Positions 40,801 to 51,695 of a DNA stretch of 64,000 nucleotides are shown one piece after another (position 1 is the stretch's first letter; every line of letters begins with the position of its first letter). Origin of the DNA: Neodiprion pinetum (Eukaryota; Arthropoda; Insecta; Hymenoptera; Diprionidae); the NCBI RefSeq assembly GCF_021155775.2, contig NC_060232.1, positions 37,693,089 through 37,757,088 of the forward strand, in the 5' to 3' direction. The notes below the pieces were generated by a model. That model was not told the DNA's origin and ran no database searches. It saw only the letters and a list, made by a program, of their open reading frames with translations. The translations under genes and the position numbers were made by a program.

Positions 40801-41259
40801 TCCGACTGACAAACGTCACTTGCTTAACGCACTGCGATACCGACAAAGATCCATTATGCAATCACATGTGCAAGTAAACGCGTAAACTTTACGATGATTT
40901 CAACGACGGTTATACGCGCCAACTTCATCCGCTCCGCAACAGTCACCAATGGATTGTGCAGTTAGTCAAGTCGCTTCCGCTGAGAAATGTTGCGTTACAA
41001 CCGCCGCGGATTAATTCTAACGGATTTTTTTACGCTCTTTAAATAACGCCTATCGTGGATGCAGAGGATTCGATTCACGCGTCTTTCGCAATTCTATGAC
41101 ACGATGAGAGCGGGTGTTGATCGTCGTCGAGGAGAATTCTTTCAAGTAAAATGTGTTTGTGGACATTTGGATGCAAACCGTCAAAAATTGTACAAACATC
41201 CGATTTTTAGCTATACCGTGAAATCTGTCGTTCAATCAACGGCGGCATCGATGAATCGT
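37878..41259. other. No gene recognised
   Basis: Open frames of 100-142 codons occur (39,498-39,797 and 39,901-40,329, both minus) but show no domain, signal or splice structure I can recognise. The stretch probably separates the downstream end of the odorant receptor gene from whatever lies to its left. Confidence 0.5.
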
Positions 41260-41265
41260 TTTATT
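41260..41265 (-). terminator. Candidate poly(A) signal of the odorant receptor gene
   Basis: Reads AATAAA on the minus strand, about 137 bases past the stop codon of the receptor gene. Spacing and strand fit a 3' untranslated region, but the hexamer is frequent in AT-rich DNA. Confidence 0.4.
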
Positions 41266-41401
41266 TATAGCGGTTCCTTCAATTTTACAAAGTCTAATGG
41301 CGAACCGACAACTACAGGGAGTGTTGAGCTAGCTAGTGTAATGGTTATAAGAATATACTGCGAATTCCACGTCACCCGCCAACTACCAAGCTTTCGTCGA
41401 T

Positions 41402-43253
41402 CTAGTTTGCGGATTCGTTCATCTTGTTCAGCAGCGTGAAGAAGGAATAAGAGCCACTGAGAACCTGCGGATAAAACATCCTGATAAACTGCATTAAAGT
41501 GGACATAAACGGTGAAAGCTCAAGTTGAGTATGCGTGGTCGAGTTATCGACGTGTAGCGAATAGGCGAATGAATTCCGTGGTTTGAAATGATCGCGACTA
41601 TTTAGCCGGACGGTTGCACACTCTTGTGTTAATATGTACGTAAGAAAACAAGAAAGAACCGTGGAACAAGAACGAAATGATCGAACTGCTTGATCAGTTT
41701 TTCAGTGACTCACCTACCGATATAAAAACCTCCATTGACATCACGTAGAACTTGCCGGCGGTCAATTTTAACGGTTTCTTCGCTCGCATCAGAGGAATTG
41801 TTATCAGCGAGCTGATTGACGTCAATTTCTCAAGCTCCCAAGGGCTCAGCCAGAGAGCTTCCGCGACAGAAGTGCTCTGCGCGAAATGCATGATGTAATT
41901 ACGCGCAAAAACCGAGTGCATGGGTACGCAACCGGTGATTAGTGATTAAAATTTATTTTCGACGGGGAGAAAAAGGGGGAGAAAATAACACGACGGTCAC
42001 TTGCCTGATGCATCATTTCGTTTCCGAACCAGCACCAAAAAAACAGCTGGGAAAACGCCCCGCTCAGATAGATGGTGAACTTGAAGAAACCGGAAGCTTG
42101 TCCGACGACCTGAAGCGCTTTTAAGGGCGTTCAATTATCGCTCTGCACGTTTCCACGCTAGCTGTTCCCGAATAGTGTCGATAATTTTAGGATCTTACCA
42201 GAATCGCCTGAAATCCGGTAAGACATATCAGAACGTTGCTCGCCATTAATTGAGCCAGCATCAAGGGGCTAAAGAAATTGTCCAAACTCTGGACAAACTC
42301 GATGATCTCTTGATGACGTTTTATGCACTTTAGTAAATTTTCTCTGAAGTCAACTGGCGGTGTTTTTCCATCGTTATTGGCTGCCTTCTGGTTTTCGTCT
42401 TCGAGAGACTTGACGAAATTTTTCTTCAATATTTCCAAACGGCAAAAGATCTGGCTGCAAAAAGTCAACACTATGTTATCCATCGATAGAATCGAGAGCA
42501 TTGATACGGTCAGCACACATCCTTGGTACAGAAACATCAGCTCGTGAACCGGCGACTTTCCAACGTCAAAAGGATACCGCGATCTTATCGGCAATTCCCC
42601 CGGTTCCGTGGTGGTCAAAAACATCAACGCGAACACCAGAAACATCCCTATCGTCCCGAAACTGTATATCGTCACTCTTTCCCTCAGGACGTAATACTTC
42701 CAGATTTTGAGGTGCTCCGGGTCTTGAAAAAATTGGATAAAAAAGCTGTCTTAACGACCAGATCTTTTCCCGTACCGTCGATAAAAGTCTCCGCACAACA
42801 GCAATCCAGCTTGCGATAATTCCGAAACAGACTTACTTCCCTCCTCGTGGAGAGCTCTGATATTTTTATCGACGAAATCTATCATTCTTTCCACTTTGTC
42901 GGGGTTCAGTTGAAAGCTGAGTAGCTTGATCAGAATCACTGATAACCCGGCGATTATGCAACCGTCATCAGTCACGACGAGAAGATCGTCGTTGCGAGTA
43001 TACGCGTCGGCGAATAGAGTGGTGATAAGAAAACTGATCATTAGTAGGACGAATATCTTGTACAACAAATAAGGGTACGACAGTACAGGCCAAGACTTTG
43101 CAGGAATCGTCCACAGGCCAAGAGACCTGAAAAAAAAATCTGATCCTAATTCTTTCTGATATTGTCATCCAGCGAGTGAGTATTCGAAAAATTTCACCTC
43201 AGGACGGTCACGTAGCCTTTGAGAAGAGGATGATGATCCGATCGCTGCTGCAT
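41402..43253 (-). CDS. Odorant receptor, 7tm_6 family, six exons, complete
   Basis: Insect odorant receptors are seven-transmembrane ligand-gated channels that work with the co-receptor Orco in olfactory neuron dendrites. Exons on the minus strand are 43,253-43,198, 43,126-42,837, 42,722-42,199, 42,109-42,005, 41,876-41,718 and 41,464-41,402. Joined, they total 1,197 nt, an open frame of 398 residues plus TAG, close to the usual 380-420. Phases match at all five junctions; donors are GTGAAA, GTAAGT, GTAAGA, GCAAGT and GTAGGT, and every acceptor is AG. Family marks include LGLW near residue 21, hydrophobic segments near 40-60, 72-92, 135-152, 180-205 and 270-320, then WFGNE before a glutamine at the exon 4 end, PLKLTAGKFY in exon 5, and SYSFFTLLNKMN at the C terminus. 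The most distal exon-1 ATG was chosen because it precedes a good donor in frame. No stop or frameshift is seen. The ligand cannot be inferred. Confidence 0.9.
41877..42004 (-). other. Putative GC-AG intron of the odorant receptor gene
   Basis: Exon 4 ends in CAG and the intron begins GCAAGT, the textbook GC-donor context. It ends GCGCAG before AGCACT. Using GC keeps phase 0 and joins the conserved WFGNE...HQ end of exon 4 directly to the next conserved block. The nearby alternative GT (in CAAGTGACC) would shift the frame relative to exon 5. The other four introns are GT-AG. Confidence 0.75.
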
Positions 43254-44370
43254 GCCGAGATTCCTTCCCGCAGGACTGACGCTGGAATAAGGAGTCGGTG
43301 TGTGTCTACGATATGCAATCAGAAACTACCACCTCTCGGCTCGTTCTCGGTGATAATGTAGAGTCGATTCCACCACGCACGCTGTGTTATCACGGATCGT
43401 TCCAGTCCGGAGTCTATAATTTTGATGGTCCTTACCTTAAGACTGTCCGATACGATGCGGGTATTTTACACGTGAATAGGGTTTCGCAGCGGAGGTGTTT
43501 TAAATTACATAAAATTACGAAGGATATAGGCCGGGCTCTATTCGCCTCTCGCAGGAATTCGACCGATCAATATTCACGTCGAAGAGCGAATCGGACACGG
43601 CAATGTGCGAGTCTCGTTTTCGCGAGTTAATTTCTCGCCCTTTCGAGTTTCGTTGACAGATGAAACTGCGGTGAAACCGTTCTTGCCATTCTTCTGTTCA
43701 CTACGAAACAGCGTTCGCCGAATGGCGAGTCCTCGCGATGATTTTAAACGACAAATAAAACTCGAAGCGGGTCAACGGCGGCCATTTTAATTTAGTTTCT
43801 GCAGGATTCAAAAGCGTTAGATGGAATACTTATATCTTCGTCCGAATAACGTGCGCAAGAAACAATGCAATACGAAATAACGTTTGAAGTGATTAATCTT
43901 TGAAATTTGATTCCGTGATTGATATCGGCTATAAAATTGCGCCATGAAATTCCAGTGTCCTCAATTCGACAGAGTCGCGTGGCGCTGGCAGACCGTGACG
44001 TTTACGTCTCGAGGTGTATATAATCGATTTATCGATGACACGATTTAACAGATGCTGAATTCCCGGTTCCCCGTCCCTTGTTGCCTCATCGACGATCCTT
44101 CTCATTTCGTTCCGCGCACGCAATCCGCGGAAATAATGCAAATTGCAAAGCAGCGACGCCCACTGCTGCGGCTTGTCCAGCGCATTGTTTCCCGCTCCAC
44201 GTCGATTTCCGCGGGCGATATAAATTGCATGCTGCCAGTGTACATGCAGACATGAGGTGATGGTGCATATAGGTATCATCGCCCGAACAAATCTTTCACC
44301 GCAAAATTAATGCTAAGGTGCAAATGTAATACGCAAACCTCTGAAACGCTGCCGCGGATTCCCAGTCAAG
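43254..44370. other. No gene recognised; receptor upstream region
   Basis: This lies immediately 5' of the odorant receptor start codon and should contain its promoter and 5' untranslated sequence. I cannot pick a TATA box or initiator with confidence. The short open frames have no domain. Confidence 0.4.
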
Positions 44371-44640
44371 TTTTCTGGGAATAAGAGCAGATTTTACTCA
44401 AAACTTCAGGAAGGGGGGGACACATCAGGGTTTTTGGTAAAAAAATACCCATCTCATCGATATTTTTTACTACAAATGTAGCAGATTTTACTCTGCGCAC
44501 AGTGGTTTTCAATGATTTGAGTGATTATAGAGTAAATTTTGCATTTTACGAAGTACCTATATTTTACAAAAAAAACCTGACGTGTCTCTCTTCTCCTGCA
44601 ATTTTCAGTAAAATCTGCTTTGTTATTCTCTCCTTGTAAA
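44371..44640. mobile_element. Fold-back element with inverted repeats of about 75 bp
   Basis: The left arm contains GAATAAGAGCAGATTTTACT, then CTTCAGGA, GACACATCAGG and TTTTTGGTAAAA. The reverse complement of the right arm reads GAATAACAAAGCAGATTTTA, then TTGCAGGA, GACACGTCAGG and TTTTTTGTAAAA in the same order. The outer limits are set only to within about 10 bp. No coding capacity. It resembles a MITE but shares no ends with the other families in this window. Confidence 0.7.
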
Positions 44641-45300
44641 GTTTCATCGCGTCTTCAAAAACGCTGCACTGCCTGCACTAATGCTGCATATAAGATTCGT
44701 CACGAGACAAGGAAATACGTTTCAGATTATTCTGCGGTCAGCTTGTGAGGCGATAAATCTTTATGGTATTTTTTTCTTCATTACGCTGTATTATGCAAAC
44801 ACGAGAACGTGTTCACAAATACGTTTTGGCACAACGCGAAAGCAGCGACGAGCCGAGGAGACGCGTCTCTGTAAACCCCTCACTAAAATTTCTTGATAAC
44901 CATTAATTGGACACTGTGTACATTATATGTATCTATATATATATATATATAAATGATATGGAACGCTCGGTTATCTGCAAATTTCAGAGGAGACGCGAAC
45001 CGCAGCCGTATTATGCATGTATGTATGTATACGTTGTGTTAAACGCTACATTATACGAAGGTAGTAAAATCGACTTAATTTGCATTTCGTTTATTCGCGA
45101 TAAGCTCTGCAGAATTTTGCGTCAAAGAGAGGCATAAAATTTACGTCCTCGACCGTCGACGCATAAAACGTAATGCTTCATTTTATTTTCCTCTCTTGTT
45201 TACTGCGATGCATAATCTTTTCGGAAAAACATTATGTACCTACTGGTGGTTTAATTATTTTGCGGAAAATTACGTCCAGAAAAAAGAATCCAAAAAAAAT

Positions 45301-45372
45301 TTCCGGTACCGGGAATCGAACCCGAGCCTCCTGGGTGAGAGCCAGGTATCCTAGCCACTAGACCATACCGGA
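45301..45372 (-). tRNA. tRNA-Glu (anticodon CTC)
   Basis: 72 nt that fold as a standard tRNA: acceptor TCCGGTA with TACCGGA plus discriminator A, A box TGGTCTAGTGGCTAGGA, anticodon loop CTCTCAC and B box GGTTCGATTCC. It decodes GAG. A T8 run directly after the 3' end on the minus strand is a good RNA polymerase III terminator. A 0.5-kb stretch on its 5' side is repeated at 54,429-54,949. Confidence 0.97.
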
Positions 45373-45919
45373 TTGTGTTTAATGTGCCTTACAATTTTTT
45401 TAAGAATTGTGAATATAAGAAATATTCTAAATATACGCGTCGTGCCCTGAGTGTATTTTTGGATGTGTATAAATAGAAGTATGTCGTGTAGGTTGTAACT
45501 ACTTTTTCTTTAAAATTCTGACGTACGATAGACGAGGATTAATTAATCCATCACCCTAAGGCGAAATCAGTAATAAATCAGAAATGTTAACAATAATCAG
45601 GCATAGATCGTAATAACAATCCACAGTCAGAGAAAAATAGAGTCAACGAACTAATTGTAAGTAAAAAATAGGTAGATTACTAATTCTCAGCATTCGGTTT
45701 GGACCGTTGGAAATGGAAGAAAACTTGATTATAAATTTCCATGAAGACTGTTCTGTCGATACGATTTATAATAAATAAAATTTGCGGTAAAATAATTAAA
45801 TCCCCGAACACGATTTATCTATAATGAATTTCCCTCCCTTGAAAGTTTTCAAAATCAGTGTTTTTGTGAGTATCAAGTGATGAATTGCAAGGTTGTTAAT
45901 TGATTCGATTCACAATTTA
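45359..45919. repeat. tRNA-Glu 5'-flank duplicate, copy 1
   Basis: From the first bases of the tRNA-Glu gene (TAGACCATAC) to CACAATTTA, this stretch matches 54,429-54,949 with scattered substitutions and one indel of about 35 bp near 45,445-45,480, where this copy is longer. Long shared blocks include CCATCACCCTAAGGCGAAAT and CGAACTAATTGTAAGTAAAA. It is most simply read as the spacer of a once-tandem tRNA-Glu unit. Confidence 0.88.
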
Positions 45920-46072
45920 GATCAGACGCAAGGAAAAATGTTTATTCTAAAATAACGGGTCAAGCGCGCCAACAAAAATTAATTAAAAATGAATGGTTGA
46001 GGCACAATTGTTATTGGTAATGGTAATGATGGTCTGTATATAATTTGTTAGAACAATCCTTTATTTATAGTC

Positions 46073-46746
46073 TTTAATCTTACACTATATTATAAACTAA
46101 GTAATTGGGTACACCCAGCTATACTGAAAAGCATATATCATGGCCTTTTTGAAAGTGTAATAAACTATGGAATTATTGCTTGGGGTGGTGCATATGATAA
46201 TACCCTAAAACCTATAGTCAACCTTCAAAATAAATTGATAAGTAAACTGAAAATTGCTGATGAATTGTTAATACCACTAAAAATTAAACAATCTTTTATT
46301 GTACAGGCTTTAACATATTATTATTCTGAATGTAAAACGATGTATCTGGACAGAACGATAAATACACGGTCTAGACAGCTAACTCTACCAAAAATTAATA
46401 AAACAATAAGTACTAAGAATGCGTTTTACGCTGCAATAAAGTATTTCAATCTACTTCCCAATGATCTGAAAGTTCTTAGCCATAATAAGAGGTTAAGAAA
46501 GAATATTGTGAAGTGGATCAGAACTATTTTACATTAATTATGTGATTAAGTCGTAAACTGTAATGATTATGTATTAGTAGTATTAGGTAAACTTTCTTTT
46601 ATACTTTGTACACTACATAGCTAATAATACCTGTATAAACTGTATATGTATGTATTATACCAATTCTGGTGTCTATGCACAGGTGCTCTTGCACCTCTAT
46701 AGAATATATACCAGAAGTAAAATAAATAAATAAATAAAATAAAAAA
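46073..46746 (+). mobile_element. 5'-truncated non-LTR retrotransposon, jockey/CR1-like 3' end
   Basis: An open frame in phase with 46,235-46,537 can be read from about 46,090. It shows the block after the reverse transcriptase domain of jockey/CR1-type elements, with the signature YGIIAWGGAYDN then LKPIVNLQNKLI, and ends in TAA at 46,535-46,537. A 3' untranslated region of about 190 bases follows, then an A-rich (AAAT)n tail at about 46,720-46,746, the usual end of a target-primed insertion. Fingers, palm and endonuclease regions are missing, so this is a dead 5' truncation. The clade is assigned from one motif and is tentative. Confidence 0.8.
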
Positions 46747-47099
46747 TACTTGATATTCAAGGTACTACGAATCGGCGAAAAGAACGGGAAGCTCTAGCTT
46801 CTTGTTTTTTTTTCTTTTCCTTTTTTTAGTGACTACCATAGAGTTAAAATAAACAACTGAGATTAGACTCGTAACAAAATTACAGTAAGGTAATTTCGCT
46901 ATCTGCCACCAGAGTTCCCGAACAAAGATAGTCCTTGTATCTAACAACAATAACAAAAGTTTATTCAATATAATTAGTTTAATTCGCTGCCTTCTGAAGT
47001 AGTCGTAGTGAAAAGTCTAGGGCTGTTCAAGGTCGCCTGATCACCTATTTCTTGGAGCATTAACGCCAATCTTACAATGCTATTATCTAGCCTTAGTTG

Positions 47100-47393
47100 C
47101 ACTTTATCGATTGGCCTTTTTCTTCTCATCTTCTACTTTTGATTTATTTATTTATTTACGTTACTCCTATTTCATTATTTTTCTTCATCTTTCGCTGCTT
47201 CGTATATACGCATGCTTATTTCCTGATCAATACTCTCCGCATTTACGTTTTATACTTTATTTTATTTTATTAGATCGCCACGTTATTATTGTTCTATTAA
47301 GTGTATAATGTTTCACTACGTTTACTTTTCATGCTGCATTAGGGGAGTTGCCCCAAGGTAAATAAATTCTAATTCTAATTCTAATTCTAATTA
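47100..47393 (+). mobile_element. 3' end of a second non-LTR element with (AATTCT)n tail
   Basis: The stretch ends with GGGGAGTTGCCCC, which can form a small hairpin, then AAGGTAAATAAATTCTAA and about four AATTCT units. A short hairpin followed by a simple-repeat tail is typical of the 3' end of CR1/jockey-type retrotransposons. No coding sequence remains, and the 5' limit is a guess. Confidence 0.45.
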
Positions 47394-47760
47394 TTCTAGA
47401 CGGGTAGACGAGGATAGCTAATTGACCGGCGACTTGAAGAGCCAGAATGGTCCAAGCGTTCAAATTATCTCCAAATTCCAGATTTACTCCGCGAATCAAC
47501 CGCAAGAGACAAGATCGGCGGAGTTTTTGGAACACGTTACGTACAATGCCAAGAAGCGCGAGCCGACTCTTTGATTTCCGTTACGCGATTACGAACGAAT
47601 TCTTTCCACCGTGATGGATGGCACGCGACAAATCGACTAGAGGATAAGAGTCGCAACGCATAGTTTGAGACTTGGAATTTTTACTTTCTTCAATGGCGCC
47701 ATCTTTGTTATCGCTCACACTGTATCGAAACGCGCAATTCCTACGTTTTTTGGAATCTGG

Positions 47761-48170
47761 AATTCCCTGACTTTTCCAGGTATTCCAGTCAGAAAGTAGG
47801 ATTTTTCCAGTAACTTTTCGAGAAATGTGACGCAGATTAATCACAATTTCTATTCCACATTCGTACCGATACCTTTAATATTGCCTAGTAACTATCTTAC
47901 CGTCTGACTATCAATTTACAAGCAACAGCCTGAGGTTTTCCGTAAAAAAAAAGCGAGAGAAAGTTTCGTCTTAACTAATGTACTTGTAATGTTGTATATG
48001 AAGCGGTGCGACGAAACTAAATTTTTAGTGCAATCTTTTTTCTCTCAAGATCGACAGAACTTTGGATAAGAATGAGTTTGTTTCTTCCAGTCTTAATTTT
48101 TAAATTCCCTGACTTTTCCCTGCTGTAAGAAATTCCCTGAGTTTTCCCATTTTTCCAGGTTTTCCCTGTT
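47761..48170 (+). repeat. Repeats of the TTCCCTGACTTTTCC type
   Basis: The motif ATTCCCTGACTTTTCC occurs at about 47,762 and 48,104, with variants at about 48,132 (TTCCCTGAGTTTTCCC) and 48,155 (TTCCAGGTTTTCCCTG). They border about 320 bases of unremarkable sequence. Such motifs suggest the edges of a small dispersed repeat, but inverted ends are not evident. Confidence 0.45.
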
Positions 48171-48175
48171 CGCGC

Positions 48176-48470
48176 TTAGATCATTGCGCCTAACTGGCTT
48201 TCAGAGGCGTCCGCAAAACCGTAGATTTCTTTGCGGGATGACTCGTCGTTTCGTAACTTTGTCTCAAGTTCGATGAACTTTGCGGACAGAACGCGAACAA
48301 ATCGATATCTGGTCTGCATACGAGACCGAAAGCCCGATAGGATGAACTTTGATGAAGATTTAGATGCATCGCGATCTCTCGACTGTTTTGACAAATATCA
48401 AGGAAGGTTTCTGGGTGGCTTGAAGTCAACTTTTGAAGTTTGAAACCGGCCGCTTTGAGCAATTGATTTT
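48176..48470 (-). pseudogene. BEL/Pao retrotransposon pol fragment
   Basis: On the minus strand, one frame reads LLKAAGFKLQKLTSSHPE near its start and then GLVCRPDIDLFAF, the connection region after the reverse transcriptase of BEL/Pao elements. A second frame near the left edge reads KEIYGFADASESQLGAMI, the start of the BEL/Pao RNase H-like domain. In intact elements these blocks lie further apart, so the fragment has an internal deletion with a frame change. Both ends are truncated and no LTRs are seen. Confidence 0.8.
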
Positions 48471-50009
48471 GAGATCATTGATTGAAAATATCGTCGACGT
48501 GCGGTACAAAAATAATTAACTCAACTCGGGTACAACGATGAAAAAAAAAAGAAAGAATTTTCGAGAGGTGCGATTCATAGTCCAGTAGAATTAGGTCAAA
48601 AAGTGGCAGATCGTGGTTGTGATTGGTGGGAAGCCAATTTTTTGTGGAATGGGTTCCTTTTACATATAGAAACATATTCTGAAGTTGCGCCATCTCAAGC
48701 TTTTCCGCACAATTATTTAGAGACGTTTAAATATTCCAATTTCGGGATTTTCTCCTTTTTTAGACCATTTTTCCTCTATTACTCGTAAAGTATCGACCCT
48801 ACGAGAAAAATGTATAGAAGCAAACTTGTTCAAAATCAAATTTTACACACGGATACGTTGTTTAAAAAAATAAAAAAAAATTTTTTCATCGCCAAATTAA
48901 CGATTTTCAATGATTTTTTATCGAAAAAAGTACTTTTTTCACACGTATTTTGCAAACAATTGAAATCGAACAATCTTTCTCTGGAGGATCAGAAAGAGTA
49001 CATCAAACCTTCATGAAAAAGCATGCGCAGCCCGATCGCTGTGCGCTCGATAGTTTTTTCCGAATATCATTGTTAATTAAGCCCGATTCGAGAGTTGCGT
49101 TATCGTAATTGTTAACGTGAGCCAAAATGAGGCCTTCTGAGTTGCTGCCGATTTTTTTACAGATACCTGGGACCTCCCCCTAACGTGTCCAACAAGTTTT
49201 ACCATCCTATTGCAATTATTATGAACTAGGGAATTTTCCGAAAAATGACTCAAATTTGACCTTAGCAACAAATGCTAATAAGTTCGTCAATTATTGTCGG
49301 AATCGAATTCGGGAAAGTGGAACAGTTAGAGCAAAAGAAGACGCAACTTTTGAAACAAGACTCATGGTAATCGGACAGTTTGTTTGTTAACTAGAACACT
49401 TCAAAGTCGAAGTGACTTTGTTAATTAACAAATTACGATTTCGACATTTTACGAACGCTATTGTCTTCTTTAATATCAGTACTTGATATGCCAAACAATG
49501 TTTTTCAAGCTTCTAACTGATTTCATATCGAAAATCAAGTGAACAACTTAGCTTGTTGAGGCAAAAAGTGCGCGGCAGACCGTCGGGCGCCGTGGTGGGG
49601 GGAGAGACTCGCCGCAGCCGGCAGGCGCAAAAATCGAATTCACTGTTTCAATAACGTGCGCGCGTTTTTTTTCGACAATATCTCGGGTTCTAATTGACGT
49701 ATTTTGATGATTTTTTTTTTAAATCGATATGCCGAGTCGTGAGTAACACGAATATCGAATCACATTCAACAAATTCTTTTATTTAAACACTCAAAATCGG
49801 ACGGAAGTATAAATCTCGATTTTTTTCGTTGCTAATCATTAGTTTATTTATGAAAATTTAGATTTTAATGGTCATTTTTCACATGAGGAATATGTAATAA
49901 TAGTTGGGAAAGGTTCACATATAATATAAATAGTCGAGGCAAGTAAATACCCTGCTACAAGAGAAGAACGAAGAGATCGGAAACTCGCGTGTGAGGCCGG
50001 AGAAGAAAC
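48471..50009. other. No gene recognised
   Basis: AT-rich DNA with a GC-rich patch (about 49,565-49,632) and a compound inverted repeat at about 49,379-49,430. It may include untranslated sequence of the retroelement that begins near 50,010, but no boundary can be placed. Confidence 0.4.
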
Positions 50010-50054
50010 ATATACATATATAGCAAGAACGCTATATGTACGGCCTGCAGGCTC

Positions 50055-51695
50055 TTGGCGCAAGAGATTGATAAGCGCACCGATACGAAGCCGTTCTGTG
50101 TGTATACCCGGAAGAAAATCGATACCCTACAGAGAAAAATCGAACGTACGAAACAGCTGCGCGAACACGGGACAAATAACACGCGCTTCACAAAAAATTT
50201 AAAAAGTCAAACCCAGGAGATCAAGGGCTTAAAAATGACGCCGTCTCAGTTTATACGCGCTAGTGAAGAGAGGCTGAAATCTCTACAGCGTAAGGAGGAA
50301 GTGCAATATGCAAGAGCTGAAGCACTTGGACTGAGGAGAGAGTTTAGGAATAAACCATCGAGTGAGACGATCTTTCGGAGCAAAGCGCGCCCTTTCTTCC
50401 CTGATGTGACGGCCACGGAAAACTACTTTAAAACCACTTATGCACCACCCGGCGAAAAAGAGATTTCAACGAATTTCAATGCGTGGCTGCACCGAATGCA
50501 GGCGCACACAGATGAGCATGATTACACGCAACAACTAGACCCCAAAAAAATCGAAGAGAAAATCGTAGGTGCGATTAAAAAGTCATCGCCGTGGAAATCG
50601 TGCGGGGTGGACGGTATACCAACGGCCGCATACAAATTGCTCCCGGCAGCACAGGAATATCTCAAAAAAAAGATAATAAGAACGATCAGGGGAGAGGGAA
50701 GAATGACAGAGGCGGATATACGGGGAAGAACGATCCTGATATACAAGGACGGAGACCCTAGTGACCCGGCTAACTATAGACCGATTGCGGTGCTCAACAC
50801 TGAGTACAAAATACTAACTGCAGTATTGGGCGAAATGATCGCGGAAAACATGCCGGAGTGGATGTCGCCAAAACAGCAGATGGCACGAAAAGGAGTTTGG
50901 GGTACGACCCAGGGCCTACTGTGGGATAAATCGTGCACGCAGTCGGCAAGAAAAGCTGGAAGAAAGAACTATTCAGCGTGGTATGACTTTAAGAAGGCGT
51001 ACGACTCCGTAACACATACCCAGCTTAAAAGAATGATAAGAGTGTTGCCGATCCATCGCGAAGCGCGAAACACCATCCTCGCGTTGATCAAGAAATGGGC
51101 GGTCACGATCGAACTCGGGAAAAACACCACGAGCTGCATACGGGTAAAAAGAGGCATTTACCAGGGGGACTCGATGAGTCCCCTGTTATTTATGCTCATG
51201 TCGGCGCATATAATAACAGCGGTCACCGACAACGACGAGATAACAAGAGCAGCTAGAGGGAGGCAGGAAATCGCCGCGTATATGGACGACTTTAAAACGC
51301 ACGCGCCTAACAAAAAATCGGCTGAATTGATAAAAATCGCCCTGGAAAATGCGGCAAAAGAAATTGGTCTCTGCCTGAACGTGAGGAAATGTGGTATATA
51401 CACGAGCGAAAATCAAGAACAGGAGAGCGAAACTGAGGAGGATATACCGTTCCTCCCCGAGATAAGAGAAGGAGATAAATACCTAGGTATCACGCAGCTG
51501 GAGAGAGACACGATTAAAAACATACAAAAAGTAGAGGAGCTGATAGAGCAGAAGGTAACGCTGATTCTCCAATCGACACTTGCACCGGCCCAGAAGATCG
51601 ACATGCTTAATACAACGGTGATACCAGCGATAACCTACATAACGGGGAACCTCTATCCCAATGAGTCAAGACTCCGTGACGCATACGCAACTTAA
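50055..51695 (+). pseudogene. Non-LTR reverse transcriptase (YMDD type), rearranged 3' end
   Basis: A 546-codon frame, opened here at a TTG codon; it stays open upstream to a TGA at about 49,990, so the true start is unknown. The first third is charged and lacks a recognisable domain. Reverse transcriptase blocks follow in order: KSCGVDGIP (about residue 180), NYRPIAVLN (about 240), the palm-A motif DFKKAYDS (about 310), GIYQGDSMSPLLF (about 375), the catalytic YMDD (about 413), GLCLNVRKCG (about 445) and the thumb motif KYLGI (about 480). YMDD with this spacing is known from R2/R4-like clades that carry a restriction-like endonuclease; the clade is not settled. That C-terminal endonuclease is absent. 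After 51,669 the sequence jumps to a diverged copy of the palm region and the frame closes, so the product is probably inactive. Confidence 0.88.

Noticed and set aside
41059..41439. 126-codon plus-strand frame overlapping the end of the odorant receptor
   Set aside because: It is antisense to the receptor's last exon and 3' region; the receptor on the other strand has splice and family support.
42323..42819. Several plus-strand frames across the odorant receptor exons
   Set aside because: They are antisense shadows of receptor exons 2 and 3.
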